Assembly: GCF_014646115.1 (NCBI RefSeq)
Contig: NZ_BMMV01000028.1
Location: forward strand, 1 to 64,000
DNA length: 64,000 bases
DNA from: Streptomyces camponoticapitis
GTDB lineage: Bacteria > Actinomycetota > Actinomycetes > Streptomycetales > Streptomycetaceae
Direction of reading: 5' to 3'
In this document: positions 26,785 through 35,146 of the stretch, piece by piece
Position numbering within the stretch: the stretch's first letter is position 1
Layout of the letters: each line of letters starts with the position of its first letter
Position numbers and translations under genes: made by a program
The notes under the pieces: generated by a model
Told to the model about the DNA's origin: nothing
Database searches by the model: none
What the model saw: only the letters and a program-made list of their open reading frames with translations

Positions 26785-27060
26785 TCAGCTGCCTCCGCCG
26801 CCGCACCCCCCGCCGCCTCCGCCGCAGGAGGAAGAACCTCCGCCGCAGGACGAGGAGCCGCCTCCGTCGCCGCTGGAGTACCAACTCCCGCCGCTGCTCC
26901 CGCCGCCGCCGTCGCCCCCGCCGGATCGGCGGCTGCCGGAGAGCCGGACACCGCGATTCCGGTTTCGCGCCCGCCGGCTCTTCGAATAGGACCCCATCGC
27001 GAACAGGAACCCGACAACCAACAGTGCGAGAAGCCCGAAGGCAAGACCCACAACGTTCAT
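26785..27060 (-). CDS. Small membrane protein with Gly/Ser/Cys-rich tail
   Basis: This 91-residue protein has one N-terminal membrane helix (VVGLAFGLLALLVVGFLFAM), a basic stretch (SYSKSRRARNRNRGVRLSGSRR), and a tail of about 45 residues made almost only of Gly, Ser and Cys. The tail has three evenly placed cysteines in the CGGGSSSCGGG region. The start at 27060 is preceded by GGTGAAG. A strong hairpin follows. Similar Streptomyces proteins are unnamed. The tail could bind metal or cross-link; nothing proves either. Confidence 0.75.
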   Translation of the reverse strand: MNVVGLAFGLLALLVVGFLFAMGSYSKSRRARNRNRGVRLSGSRRSGGGDGGGGSSGGSWYSSGDGGGSSSCGGGSSSCGGGGGGCGGGGS

Positions 27061-27222
27061 CGTCTTCACCGTCTTTCTGTTCCCCCGAAGCGAGGCCTCC
27101 GCTTTCGCGTGACCGGCTTCGCCAGTGATCGGCTTTCGTGCCGTCTTCTTGTGTGACTGGGGAATGCCCCCCGCCCCGCTAACCCAAAGCAGACTTGAGC
27201 AAGTCCAGAGCTTCGGCGCAGG

Positions 27223-28476
27223 ATGGCCGCCATGACCGCCACGAATCCCCCGGACCGTCCGTCTCCCCCGGCTCCCCCCGCATCCGCCGCGAGCGACAAC
27301 GCCGCGCCCCGCCGCCCCCTGCTCAACCGACGCCTCGCGGAGTTCGGGACGACGATCTTCGCCGAGATGTCGGCGCTGGCCGTCCGGACCGGCGCGATCA
27401 ACCTGGGCCAGGGCTTTCCCGACACCGACGGCCCCGAGGAGGTCAGGGAGGCGGCGGTCCGGGCACTGCGCGACGGCCGCGGCAACCAGTACCCGCCGGG
27501 CCCCGGCGTTCCCGAGCTGCGCACGGCGATCGCCGACCACCAGCTGAAGCGGTACGGCCTGGCGTACGACCCCGACACCGAGGTCCTGGTCACGGCGGGC
27601 GCCACCGAGGCGATCGCCGCGTCACTGCTCGCCCTCGTGGAACCCGGCGACGAGGTGATCGCACTTGAGCCGTACTACGACTCGTACGCCGCCTCCATCG
27701 CCCTCGCGGGCGGCACGCGCGTGCCCGTGACGCTGCGGCCCCGGGACGGGGCGTACCACCTGGACCTGGACGAACTGCGCGACGCCGTCACCCCGCGCAC
27801 CCGGCTGATCCTCCTCAACACCCCGCACAACCCGACCGGCACCGTCCTCACGCGCGAGGAGCTGGCGGCCGTGGCCGCGCTCGCCGTCGAGCGGGATCTG
27901 CTGGTGGTCACCGACGAGGTGTACGAGCACCTGGTCTTCGACGGCGAGCATCTGCCCATCGCGTCGTTCCCGGGGATGCGCGAGCGCACGGTCACCATCG
28001 GCAGCGCGGGCAAGACGTTCTCGTTCACCGGCTGGAAGGTCGGCTGGGTGACGGCCACGCCGGAGCTGGTGACCACGGTCAAGTCGGCGAAGCAGTTCCT
28101 GACGTACGTCTCGGCCGGCCCCTTCCAGTACGCCGTCGCCGAGGCGCTGCGGCTGCCGGAAAGCTACTTCGACGACCTGCGCGACGATCTGCGGACCAAG
28201 CGCGACCTGCTGTCGGCGGGACTCGCGGCGGCCGGCTTCGAGGTCTACCGGCCGGCGGGCACCTACTTCGTCACCACCGACATCCGGCCGCTCGGCGAGA
28301 GCGACGGCTTCGCGTTCTGCCGTGCGCTGCCGGAGCGGTGCGGTGTGGTGGCCGTGCCGAACGCGGTGTTCTACGACCACCGGGAGCAGGGCGCGCCCTT
28401 CGTACGGTTCGCGTTCTGCAAGCGCACGGAGGTACTGGCGGACGCGGCGGCCCGGCTCAAGACCCTCGCGGGGTGA
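27223..28476 (+). CDS. Class I/II PLP aminotransferase
   Basis: This 417-residue fold-type I aminotransferase has INLGQGFPDTDGP, YPPGPGVPELR, TAGATEAIAASLLAL, LNTPHNPTGTV, VVTDEVYEHL, the PLP-lysine motif GSAGKTFSFTGWKVGW and RFAFCKR (substrate Arg). It resembles kynurenine/methionine aminotransferases and N-succinyl-diaminopimelate aminotransferases (DapC-like). The sequence does not decide the substrate. ATG at 27232 is an alternative start; the first 30 residues are Pro/Ala-rich. Confidence 0.92.
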   Translation: MAAMTATNPPDRPSPPAPPASAASDNAAPRRPLLNRRLAEFGTTIFAEMSALAVRTGAINLGQGFPDTDGPEEVREAAVRALRDGRGNQYPPGPGVPELRTAIADHQLKRYGLAYDPDTEVLVTAGATEAIAASLLALVEPGDEVIALEPYYDSYAASIALAGGTRVPVTLRPRDGAYHLDLDELRDAVTPRTRLILLNTPHNPTGTVLTREELAAVAALAVERDLLVVTDEVYEHLVFDGEHLPIASFPGMRERTVTIGSAGKTFSFTGWKVGWVTATPELVTTVKSAKQFLTYVSAGPFQYAVAEALRLPESYFDDLRDDLRTKRDLLSAGLAAAGFEVYRPAGTYFVTTDIRPLGESDGFAFCRALPERCGVVAVPNAVFYDHREQGAPFVRFAFCKRTEVLADAAARLKTLAG

Positions 28477-29126
28477 GGCGCGGGTAGGGCGCGGGGTGAG
28501 GCGCGAAGGGCCTCAGGGCCCCGCGTGGACCTGGCGGGCCCACGGGCTCGGGGTACGGGGGTACTCGGCGCGCGGCTCGCACACCGCGCGGTGCGGGGCG
28601 CGCGCCGTGCCTTCGGCGGAGAGCGCGGAGCGAGGGCGACAACTGCCTCTGCGGCAGGAGCGGATCGGTCGCGTCGGCCAGCTCCAGTGCCGGCCTGATG
28701 TGTTCGACCGCCTGGCCGGAGGTGACCGCGTGGCGGGTCCGGTCGGCCGTACGCGTCAGCGCGGCGCCCGTCGCGGAGAGAATCGCCGTCCGCTTCACCG
28801 CGGGCGCGGCGCGCAGCGAGCCGGTCCGCCGCCGGCGTCCAGCGCTTCCGCCGGATCGGTGGAGTCCTCCAGCCTGTTATGACGGAGCATCAGGGCGGTG
28901 CTGAGCACCCCGATGTCGGACGAGACGGTGATCCCCCGCGCGCCCGACAGGTACCCAACGCCCCGCCCCCCACCCCCGCCGTCACCCCTGTCACGCCGAC
29001 ACGCCGCCCCTCCCCCGGCACCCCCCGTCCGGCGCCCCTTCGTACCCGGTCGGCCCGGCACCGGTCGCGCCGTCCAGCCACGCGACGGAAGGTCGGTTAG
29101 ACCCGTCACGCGCCCGGAGGTGCCCC
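28477..29126. other. 650-bp gap with possible gene remnant
   Basis: There is no convincing gene between the aminotransferase and the mannosyltransferase-like gene. On the minus strand two short frames meet in a GTGA overlap at 28795-28798. The first reads SDIGVLSTALMLRHNRLEDSTDPAEALDAG; the second reads VKRTAILSATGAALTRTADRTRHAV, continuing past the aminotransferase stop. The overlap and non-random composition hint at a decayed or very small coupled gene pair. No family is recognised. 28940-29100 is low-complexity C-rich sequence. Confidence 0.35.
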
Positions 29127-29129
29127 CTG
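29116..29129 (+). promoter_or_regulatory. Ribosome site GGAGG with CTG initiator
   Basis: GGAGG at 29116-29120 stands six bases before CTG at 29127. That CTG is in frame with the mannosyltransferase-like protein, and no ATG, GTG or TTG occurs in this frame upstream of codon 131. Confidence 0.7.
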
Positions 29130-30377
29130 TCCGCCGACACGCTCGACACAGTCGACGCATACGACACCGCCGGATCCACCGGCCCCGGGGGAACACCCAA
29201 AACCCTCCCGGCCATCACCTTCAGCCCCGTCGCCGCCCCGCGCGCCCCGCGCCTCGTCTCCGCCCTGCGCCGGGCCGCCCTCTCCCTCGGGCTGTTCGCC
29301 GCCGCGCGGCTCACCGGGCTGCTCCTCCTGTGCCTCTGGGCCGAGCACATCGGCCGGTCCCCGCGCCAACTGCTCACCCAGACCTGGGACTCCACCTGGT
29401 ACACGCGGATCGCCGAACAGGGCTACGGCCACACGCTCCACTTCACCGACGGTGCCGTCCACAGCGACCTCGCGTTCTTCCCGCTCTACCCCGGTCTCGT
29501 ACGGGCCGTCACCACCGTGCTCCCGATCGGCGGCGGCACCGCCGCCCTGCTGATCTCCTGGGCCGCCGCCGCGGTCGCCGCCTTCGGCATCCATCTGCTC
29601 GGCGAGCGCCTGCACGGCCGCACCACCGCGACCGTCCTCGTGCTCCTGTGGGGTCTGCTCCCGCACGCGGTCGTGTTCTCCATCGCGTACACGGAGCCGC
29701 TGCTCACCGCCTTCGCCGCCTTCTCCCTGTACGCGGTGCTCACCGGCCGCTGGCTGTGGGCCGGTTCGCTGGCCGCGCTCGCGGGCCTGGCCCGGCCCAA
29801 CGGGGTCGCCATCGCGGCGGCGGTGTGCGTCGCCGCGGGCTACGAGCTGTGGAAGCGCCGCGCGCACGCGCCCTGGCGGCTCTGGGCCGGGGCCGCCGTC
29901 GCGCCGCTCGGCTGGGGCGGCTATCTGCTCTGGGTGGGCGTACGCACCGGCGACCCGCTCTCCGGCTACTTCGCCGTACAGAGAGGCTGGCGCTCCCGCT
30001 TCGACTTCGGCATCGACGCCCTGCGCAACGTACGGGACATCGTCGTGCGCCCCGCCGAACTCGCCACCACCGCGACCGCGCTCATCGTCGGCGTGGCCCT
30101 GCTGCTCTTCGCGCTGCTCGTCGTGGACCGGGAGAGCCGCCCGCCGCTGCCGGTGCTCGTGTACACGGGGGTACTGCTGCTGATCACAGCCGGCGGCGGA
30201 GGCTTCTTCGAGTCCAAGCCCCGCTTCCTGCTGCCCGCGTTCCCGCTGCTGCTCCCGCTCGCGTGCGCGCTCGCGAAAGCCCGGCCGAGAGCGGCGATCG
30301 TGGTGATCGCGGCTCTCGCCGGGCTGTCGTGCTGCTACGGAACGTACCTGCTGACGCTGGCTCCGGTGCCGCTGTAG
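29127..30377 (+). CDS. PIG-V-like membrane mannosyltransferase, CTG start
   Basis: Read from CTG 29127, the product has 416 residues. A hydrophilic N-terminus of about 45 residues is followed by a membrane helix (LGLFAAARLTGLLLLCLW), a lumenal loop with TWDSTWYTRIAEQGY and VHSDLAFFPLYPGLVR, then seven to eight further helices. The WDSxWY and FFPLYP motifs are those of the PIG-V/GPI-mannosyltransferase-like GT-C family, so a polyprenyl-phosphate-mannose-dependent enzyme is likely. The first standard start in frame is GTG 29517, which would delete the first helix and the WDS loop. The GGAGG before CTG therefore decides the start. Confidence 0.82.
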   Translation: MSADTLDTVDAYDTAGSTGPGGTPKTLPAITFSPVAAPRAPRLVSALRRAALSLGLFAAARLTGLLLLCLWAEHIGRSPRQLLTQTWDSTWYTRIAEQGYGHTLHFTDGAVHSDLAFFPLYPGLVRAVTTVLPIGGGTAALLISWAAAAVAAFGIHLLGERLHGRTTATVLVLLWGLLPHAVVFSIAYTEPLLTAFAAFSLYAVLTGRWLWAGSLAALAGLARPNGVAIAAAVCVAAGYELWKRRAHAPWRLWAGAAVAPLGWGGYLLWVGVRTGDPLSGYFAVQRGWRSRFDFGIDALRNVRDIVVRPAELATTATALIVGVALLLFALLVVDRESRPPLPVLVYTGVLLLITAGGGGFFESKPRFLLPAFPLLLPLACALAKARPRAAIVVIAALAGLSCCYGTYLLTLAPVPL

Positions 30378-30417
30378 CGCCGGGGCGCCACGCGCGGGCC
30401 GTCGTCGAAACGCGCCG

Positions 30418-30987
30418 TCAGGCCTCGTCGGCCGGCTTCTGCTCGGCGGGCGCGCCGTCGGCGGACTCCGCGGGCTTGGCCTCCGTCGGCGTCAGGCCGA
30501 AGGTCTCCACGAGCCACTTGTCGAACTCGATCGACGCCCGCACCCAGCTGACGGTCGACGACACGAAGTGCTCCAGGCTGACGCCGGTACCGATCAGCAT
30601 CTGGGCCTCGCCGATGAGCCGGACGGTGGTGGGGCCGTCCTCCTCCTCGTGCACGTGGCTGTAGACCTTGGGCCACAGCGTGCGGCGGTTCCAGTCGTCG
30701 ATCGCGTCGAGGATCTTGGGCTTGTCCTCAAGGGCGTGCGGCCGGTCGTAGAACGTCCGTACCGAGAAGACCTGCTGGTCGTCCTCGCCGCGGAACATGA
30801 AGTACGTACGGAAATCCTCCCACGGCGCCGCGAGGTCACCCTCGTCGTCGACGACGTACTTCAGCTCCATCTGGTCGAGGAGCTGCTTGACCAGATCCTT
30901 GTCGGGGACGACAGGGCCCGCCGGTCCCGCAGCCTGCGGTTGGGGCTGGGCCCCGAAATTCGGAATCGAGGACGGGTCGATAGTCAT
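30418..30987 (-). CDS. YbjN-domain protein
   Basis: This 189-residue acidic soluble protein has a YbjN/type-III-secretion-chaperone-like fold (residues about 30-150): LLDQMELKYVVDDEGDLAAPW, TYFMFRGEDDQQVFSVRTFY, ILDAIDDWNRRTLWPKVYSH, GEAQMLIGTGVSLEHF. The ends are Pro/Ala-rich and disordered. YbjN proteins are linked to stress responses, but the mechanism is unknown. A short dyad CGTTGTC-T-GACAACG (31015-31029) lies 28 bp upstream of the start and may be an operator. Confidence 0.85.
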   Translation of the reverse strand: MTIDPSSIPNFGAQPQPQAAGPAGPVVPDKDLVKQLLDQMELKYVVDDEGDLAAPWEDFRTYFMFRGEDDQQVFSVRTFYDRPHALEDKPKILDAIDDWNRRTLWPKVYSHVHEEEDGPTTVRLIGEAQMLIGTGVSLEHFVSSTVSWVRASIEFDKWLVETFGLTPTEAKPAESADGAPAEQKPADEA

Positions 30988-31158
30988 CGCTGGATTCTCC
31001 TGAGGAAGGCATGCCGTTGTCTGACAACGACCCTAGCCGCGATCCCCGTGCGGCAACCCCGCACCCCGTCGACAATCGGGCGGATGGCCGGACGTGGCCC
31101 GCCACCGTTGCGGTGACGGGCCCCGGGTCCGGCCGGGACAGGCGGGACCCGCGCGTCG

Positions 31159-33828
31159 CTACGGCGTCTTCTCCAAAGAAGGCGCCCCCGCACCGGCCCC
31201 CTCACCAGGGCCCGCCCCCTCCTCGGCCTCCGGCTCCCGCCCACGCGGCGCCGGCCCCACGATCAGCCCGTCGCCCGCGCGGTCCACCCGTACCGTGTCG
31301 CCGTCCACGACCTCGCCCGCGAGGATCTCCTTCGCCAGCCGGTCGCCGATCGCCGTCTGGATCAGCCGGCGCAGCGGCCGCGCGCCGTACGCGGGGTCGT
31401 TGCCCTTGTCGGCGAGCCAGGCCAGGGCCTCCGGGGTGATGTCGAGGGCGAGGCGGCGGTCCGCCAGCCGCTTCGCGAGCAGCCCGATCTGCAGATCGGC
31501 GATCCGGGCCAGCTCCTCCTTGGAGAGGGCGGAGAAGACGACGAGATCGTCCAGCCTGTTCAGGAACTCCGGCTTGAAGGAGGCCCGTACGGTCTCCAGG
31601 ACCTGCTGCTTCTTCGTCTCCGCCGAAGGGATCGGGTCGACCAGATACTGACTGCCGAGGTTCGACGTGAGGACCAGGATGGTGTTGCGGAAGTCCACCG
31701 TCCGCCCCTGGCCGTCCGTGAGGCGGCCGTCGTCGAGGACCTGGAGGAGGACGTCGAAGACCTCCGGGTGGGCCTTCTCGACCTCGTCCAGCAGGACCAC
31801 GCTGTAGGGCCTGCGGCGGACGGCCTCGGTGAGCTGGCCGCCCTCCTCGTAGCCGACGTAGCCGGGGGGCGCCCCGACGAGCCGCGCGACCGAGTGCTTC
31901 TCGCCGTACTCGCTCATGTCGATACGGACCATGGCCCGCTCGTCGTCGAAGAGGAAGTCCGCCAGTGCCTTCGCCAGTTCGGTCTTGCCGACACCGGTCG
32001 GTCCGAGGAAGAGGAAAGAACCGGTGGGCCGGTCCGGGTCCGCGATGCCCGCGCGGGTGCGCCGTACCGCGTCCGACACCGCCTCGACCGCCTCCGTCTG
32101 ACCGATCAGCCGGCGGCCCAGCTCCGCCTCCATACGGAGGAGCTTGCGCGTCTCGCCCTCCAGCAGCCGCCCGGCCGGGATCCCGGTCCACGACCCGACG
32201 ACGTCGGCGATCTCGTCCTCGCCGACCTCCTCCTTGACCATGGTGTCCTTGGCGGCTTCCTGCTCCGCCTCGGTCGCCGCCGCCAACTCCTGCTCCACGG
32301 CCGGGATCTCGCCGTACAGCAGCTTGGACGCGGCGTCGAGGTCCTGTTCGCGCCGCGCGCGCTCGGCCTGTCCGCGCAGCTCGTCCAGCTTCTCCTTCAG
32401 CTCACCGACCCGGTTCAGCCCCTGCTTCTCCTTCTGCCACCGCGCGTCGAGCCCGCGCAGCTCCTCCTCGCGGTCGGCGAGGTCGCGCCGCAGCTTCTCC
32501 AGACGCTGCTTGGACGCGGCGTCCGACTCGTTCTTCAGCGCGAGCTCCTCCATACGGAGGCGGTCGACCGATCTCTGGAGTTCGTCGATCTCGACGGGTG
32601 AGGAGTCGATCTCCATACGGAGGCGGGACGCGGCCTCGTCGACGAGGTCGATGGCCTTGTCGGGAAGGAAGCGCGAGGTGATGTAGCGGTCGGAGAGCGC
32701 GGCGGCGGCCACCAGCGCCGCGTCCGCGATCTGCACCTTGTGGTGCGCCTCGTACCGGCCCTTGAGGCCGCGCAGGATCGCGATCGTGTCCTCGACGTTG
32801 GGTTCGGCGATCAGCACCTGCTGGAAGCGCCGCTCCAGCGCGGCGTCCTTCTCGATGCGCTCGCGGTACTCGTCCAGGGTCGTCGCGCCGACCATGCGCA
32901 GCTCGCCGCGCGCCAGCATGGGCTTGAGCATGTTGCCCGCGTCCATGGCTGAGTCGCCGCCGGCGCCCGCTCCCACGACGGTGTGCAGCTCGTCGATGAA
33001 GGTGATGATCTGCCCGTCGCTCTCCTTGATCTCGGACAGGACGGTCTTCAGCCGCTCCTCGAACTCGCCGCGGTACTTGGCGCCCGCGACCATCGCGCCC
33101 AGGTCCAGCGAGACGAGCTTCTTGTTCTTCAGGGACTCCGGCACGTCGCCCTTGACGATGCGCTGCGCGAGCCCTTCCACGACGGCCGTCTTGCCGACAC
33201 CGGGCTCGCCGATCAGTACGGGGTTGTTCTTCGTACGGCGCGACAGCACCTGCACCACGCGGCGGATCTCCTGGTCCCGGCCGATGACCGGGTCGAGCTT
33301 GCCCTCGCGCGCGGCGGCCGTGAAGTCGGTGCCGAACTTCTCCAGGGCCTTGTACTGGCCCTCCGGATCGGGTGTGGTCACCCGGCGTCCTCCCCTTGCC
33401 TTCTCGAACGCGGCCTGCAACTTCTTCGCGCCGGCACCCTGCCGCTCCAGCAGCTCTCCGGCCTTCCCGCCCTCGGCCGCGATGCCGATGAGCAGATGCT
33501 CGGTCGAGATGTACTCGTCGCCGAGCTTCTTCGCCCGCTTGGCGCCGTCGGAGATGACGGCGAGCAGCGCGCGGTCGGGGCCGGGCGGGGCGACGGTGGA
33601 TCCCCGCACGCTGGGCCGGTCGGCCAGCAGCCGCTCCGCCCCGGACCGTACCTCGGCCTGGTCGGCGTCGACGGCGACGAGCAGGTCCGTGACGTTCTCG
33701 TTGTCCTCGCCCCCGAGCAGCGCGAGCAGCAGGTGCGCGGGGGTCAGGTCGGCATGGCCCGCCGACACCGCGCGGTCGGTGGCGGCGTTGATGGCGTCCT
33801 TGCTCTTGTTCGTCAGCTCGGCGTCCAC
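31159..33828 (-). CDS. clpB: ClpB disaggregase
   Basis: ClpB is an AAA+ chaperone that extracts proteins from aggregates with DnaK. The 889-residue protein has the Clp N-domain (1-150), NBD1 with Walker A GEPGVGKT and Walker B FIDELH, the coiled-coil middle domain (about 410-525) and NBD2 with GPTGVGKT, LLDEVEK and sensor 2 GARPLRR. The start is GTG 33828 (VDAELTNKSKDAINAATDRA) with upstream GAGGAG; the longer open frame is rejected. An HspR operator (HAIR) lies 67 bp upstream, tying it to the dnaK regulon. Confidence 0.97.
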   Translation of the reverse strand: MDAELTNKSKDAINAATDRAVSAGHADLTPAHLLLALLGGEDNENVTDLLVAVDADQAEVRSGAERLLADRPSVRGSTVAPPGPDRALLAVISDGAKRAKKLGDEYISTEHLLIGIAAEGGKAGELLERQGAGAKKLQAAFEKARGGRRVTTPDPEGQYKALEKFGTDFTAAAREGKLDPVIGRDQEIRRVVQVLSRRTKNNPVLIGEPGVGKTAVVEGLAQRIVKGDVPESLKNKKLVSLDLGAMVAGAKYRGEFEERLKTVLSEIKESDGQIITFIDELHTVVGAGAGGDSAMDAGNMLKPMLARGELRMVGATTLDEYRERIEKDAALERRFQQVLIAEPNVEDTIAILRGLKGRYEAHHKVQIADAALVAAAALSDRYITSRFLPDKAIDLVDEAASRLRMEIDSSPVEIDELQRSVDRLRMEELALKNESDAASKQRLEKLRRDLADREEELRGLDARWQKEKQGLNRVGELKEKLDELRGQAERARREQDLDAASKLLYGEIPAVEQELAAATEAEQEAAKDTMVKEEVGEDEIADVVGSWTGIPAGRLLEGETRKLLRMEAELGRRLIGQTEAVEAVSDAVRRTRAGIADPDRPTGSFLFLGPTGVGKTELAKALADFLFDDERAMVRIDMSEYGEKHSVARLVGAPPGYVGYEEGGQLTEAVRRRPYSVVLLDEVEKAHPEVFDVLLQVLDDGRLTDGQGRTVDFRNTILVLTSNLGSQYLVDPIPSAETKKQQVLETVRASFKPEFLNRLDDLVVFSALSKEELARIADLQIGLLAKRLADRRLALDITPEALAWLADKGNDPAYGARPLRRLIQTAIGDRLAKEILAGEVVDGDTVRVDRAGDGLIVGPAPRGREPEAEEGAGPGEGAGAGAPSLEKTP

Positions 33829-33894
33829 GTGCGGTCTCTCCTCCTCGGCGCAGGGTCCGTCCCCGGGGAACCTGACCCACCCAACGTACGCAAA

Positions 33895-33915
33895 GTTGAG
33901 TCTATGCCACTCAAG
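33895..33915. promoter_or_regulatory. HAIR operator for HspR (clpB)
   Basis: GTTGAGT-N7-ACTCAAG matches the HspR-associated inverted repeat CTTGAGT-N7-ACTCAAG with one mismatch. It lies between clpB and the divergent oxidoreductase gene and should give HspR repression of clpB. Confidence 0.88.
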
Positions 33916-33997
33916 CCCGAAGGGGGTACATCCGGCTACGCCGACCAACTACCGCCGACCCGCGTCCGCGAGGCCATTTCGCGCCTATTCTTCCGGC

Positions 33998-34402
33998 ATG
34001 GCCCAAGACGTACGCGATCCCGGCGCCGACTATCTCGCCTTCTGGCGCGAGCGCCATCTGTCCACCCTGACCACGCTCCGGCCCGACGGCACACCGCATG
34101 TGGTGCCGGTGGGCGTGACGTACGAGCCGGAGACCCGGCTGGCACGTGTCATCACCGGCAAGAACTCCACGAAGGTCGCCAACATCCTGGCGGCGGGCCC
34201 GGACGGGGCCCGGGTGGCGGTCTGTCAGGTCCAAGGACGGCGCTGGGCGACCCTTGAAGGCGTCGCGACGGTACGGACGGAGGCCGATCGGGTCGCGGAC
34301 GCGGTAGGCCGTTACGCGGCCCGCTACGAGCGCACGCCCGCACCCAACCCGGACCGGATAGTCATCGAGATCGCCGTCGACCGCACGCTCGGCAGAGGAT
34401 GA
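33998..34402 (+). CDS. PPOX-class F420-dependent oxidoreductase
   Basis: This 134-residue split-barrel flavin/F420-binding protein has FWRERHLSTLTTLRPDGTPHVVPVGVTYE, ITGKNSTKVANI, VAVCQVQGRRWATLEG and a C-terminal RYAARYERTPAPNPDRIVIEI. These are features of the small PPOX/FDOR family, which reduce diverse substrates with F420 or bind flavin. It diverges from clpB, and the HAIR operator is within about 85 bp, so HspR might affect both. Confidence 0.88.
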   Translation: MAQDVRDPGADYLAFWRERHLSTLTTLRPDGTPHVVPVGVTYEPETRLARVITGKNSTKVANILAAGPDGARVAVCQVQGRRWATLEGVATVRTEADRVADAVGRYAARYERTPAPNPDRIVIEIAVDRTLGRG

Positions 34403-34446
34403 TCCGCGGCGCGCGGCGCGGCGCGGGCCGGCCTGTATGCGGGCAG

Positions 34447-34491
34447 CACAGCGGCGCCATCGCGTTTCAGGTCCACGATGGCGCCGCTGTG
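34447..34491. terminator. Bidirectional terminator
   Basis: Perfect 16-bp arms (34447-34462 and 34476-34491) with a 13-nt loop lie between convergent genes. Confidence 0.85.
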
Positions 34492-34533
34492 TGGGGGAAG
34501 TGCCGGAGCGATCTACTACGACGGGGGAATCGC

Positions 34534-34854
34534 TCAGGCACTGCGGGGGGTGGCGGAAATGGTCTGTGGTTCGACCAGCTGGTGGTCACGCTGGTCAAGA
34601 TTTACGAAAATCATGTCGTACCGAATCGCACAGCGCACGGGCTGCGGCGCCCCCCGAGGCTTCCTCAGACACCGGTAGGCACGGACGTCCTCGTCCTCCT
34701 CGCGGACGACGACCACGGGCTCTCCGAACAGGGTGACCATCAGCGAGTCACCACGGTGAGGGATCGCCGTGACGAGATCGATGAAGTGCCACCCGGACCG
34801 GTAGGCCGAAGCCATCTCACGCCGAAAGACCCTGTCGTCCGGCGGGACAGTCAT
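34534..34854 (-). CDS. Rieske-like protein lacking iron-sulfur ligands
   Basis: This 106-residue protein follows the start of a Rieske/ring-hydroxylase domain: FRREMASAYRSGWHFIDL, GDSLMVTLFGEPVVVVREED, VRAYRCLRKPRGAP, then RCAIRYDMIFVNLDQ. At the two C-x-H sites where a Rieske protein has CPHR and CPYHGW, it reads RCLRKP and RCAIRYD, so the histidine ligands are missing. It probably serves as a binding or modifying partner and not as an electron carrier. Its ATG overlaps the stop of the upstream secreted-peptide gene by ATGA, so the two are coupled. The family call is inferred from pattern only. Confidence 0.6.
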   Translation of the reverse strand: MTVPPDDRVFRREMASAYRSGWHFIDLVTAIPHRGDSLMVTLFGEPVVVVREEDEDVRAYRCLRKPRGAPQPVRCAIRYDMIFVNLDQRDHQLVEPQTISATPRSA

Positions 34855-35018
34855 GCGCCCAAGTCCACCGGTGCGCTGTCCCAGGAGGGATCACTCGGCA
34901 GAGCCTGCACGGCGGATACAGACGCGCTGTCCGCCGCGGGGGTGCCACCCGCGACGAGCGAGCCCGTCACGGCCACCGCAAAAGCAAGTACGCAAAACGC
35001 GCGAGCCATCCTCTTCAT
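34851..35018 (-). CDS. Small secreted peptide precursor (55 aa)
   Basis: From ATG 35018, preceded by GGAG seven bases upstream, the frame encodes 55 residues. The N-terminus is basic (MKRMAR), then comes a hydrophobic core (AFCVLAFAVAVTGSLVAGG) and a likely signal-peptidase site around TPAADSA. A mature peptide of roughly 22-25 residues ending ALPSDPSWDSAPVDLGA would remain; it has one Trp and no Cys. The gene is translationally coupled to the Rieske-like gene and diverges from two LuxR-type regulators. A signalling-peptide role is speculation from this context. Confidence 0.65.
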   Translation of the reverse strand: MKRMARAFCVLAFAVAVTGSLVAGGTPAADSASVSAVQALPSDPSWDSAPVDLGA

Positions 35019-35146
35019 GGACGATCTCCACCCCATTCTGATCACTATCCTCCCCCCGCGACTAAGACGATGGCCCACGCCGAACGCTTCCACCAGCGAG
35101 CACGGGCATCATGTTCCTGTAATTCAGGACCCTGAGGGGGTGTCAA

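Noticed and set aside
31015..31029. SOS (LexA) box upstream of the YbjN gene
   Set aside because: The dyad CGTTGTC-T-GACAACG does not fit the actinobacterial LexA consensus (GAAC-N4-GTTC); kept only as an unspecified operator candidate.
34534..34854. True Rieske ferredoxin
   Set aside because: Both C-x-H ligand pairs are missing, so it cannot hold a Rieske cluster.
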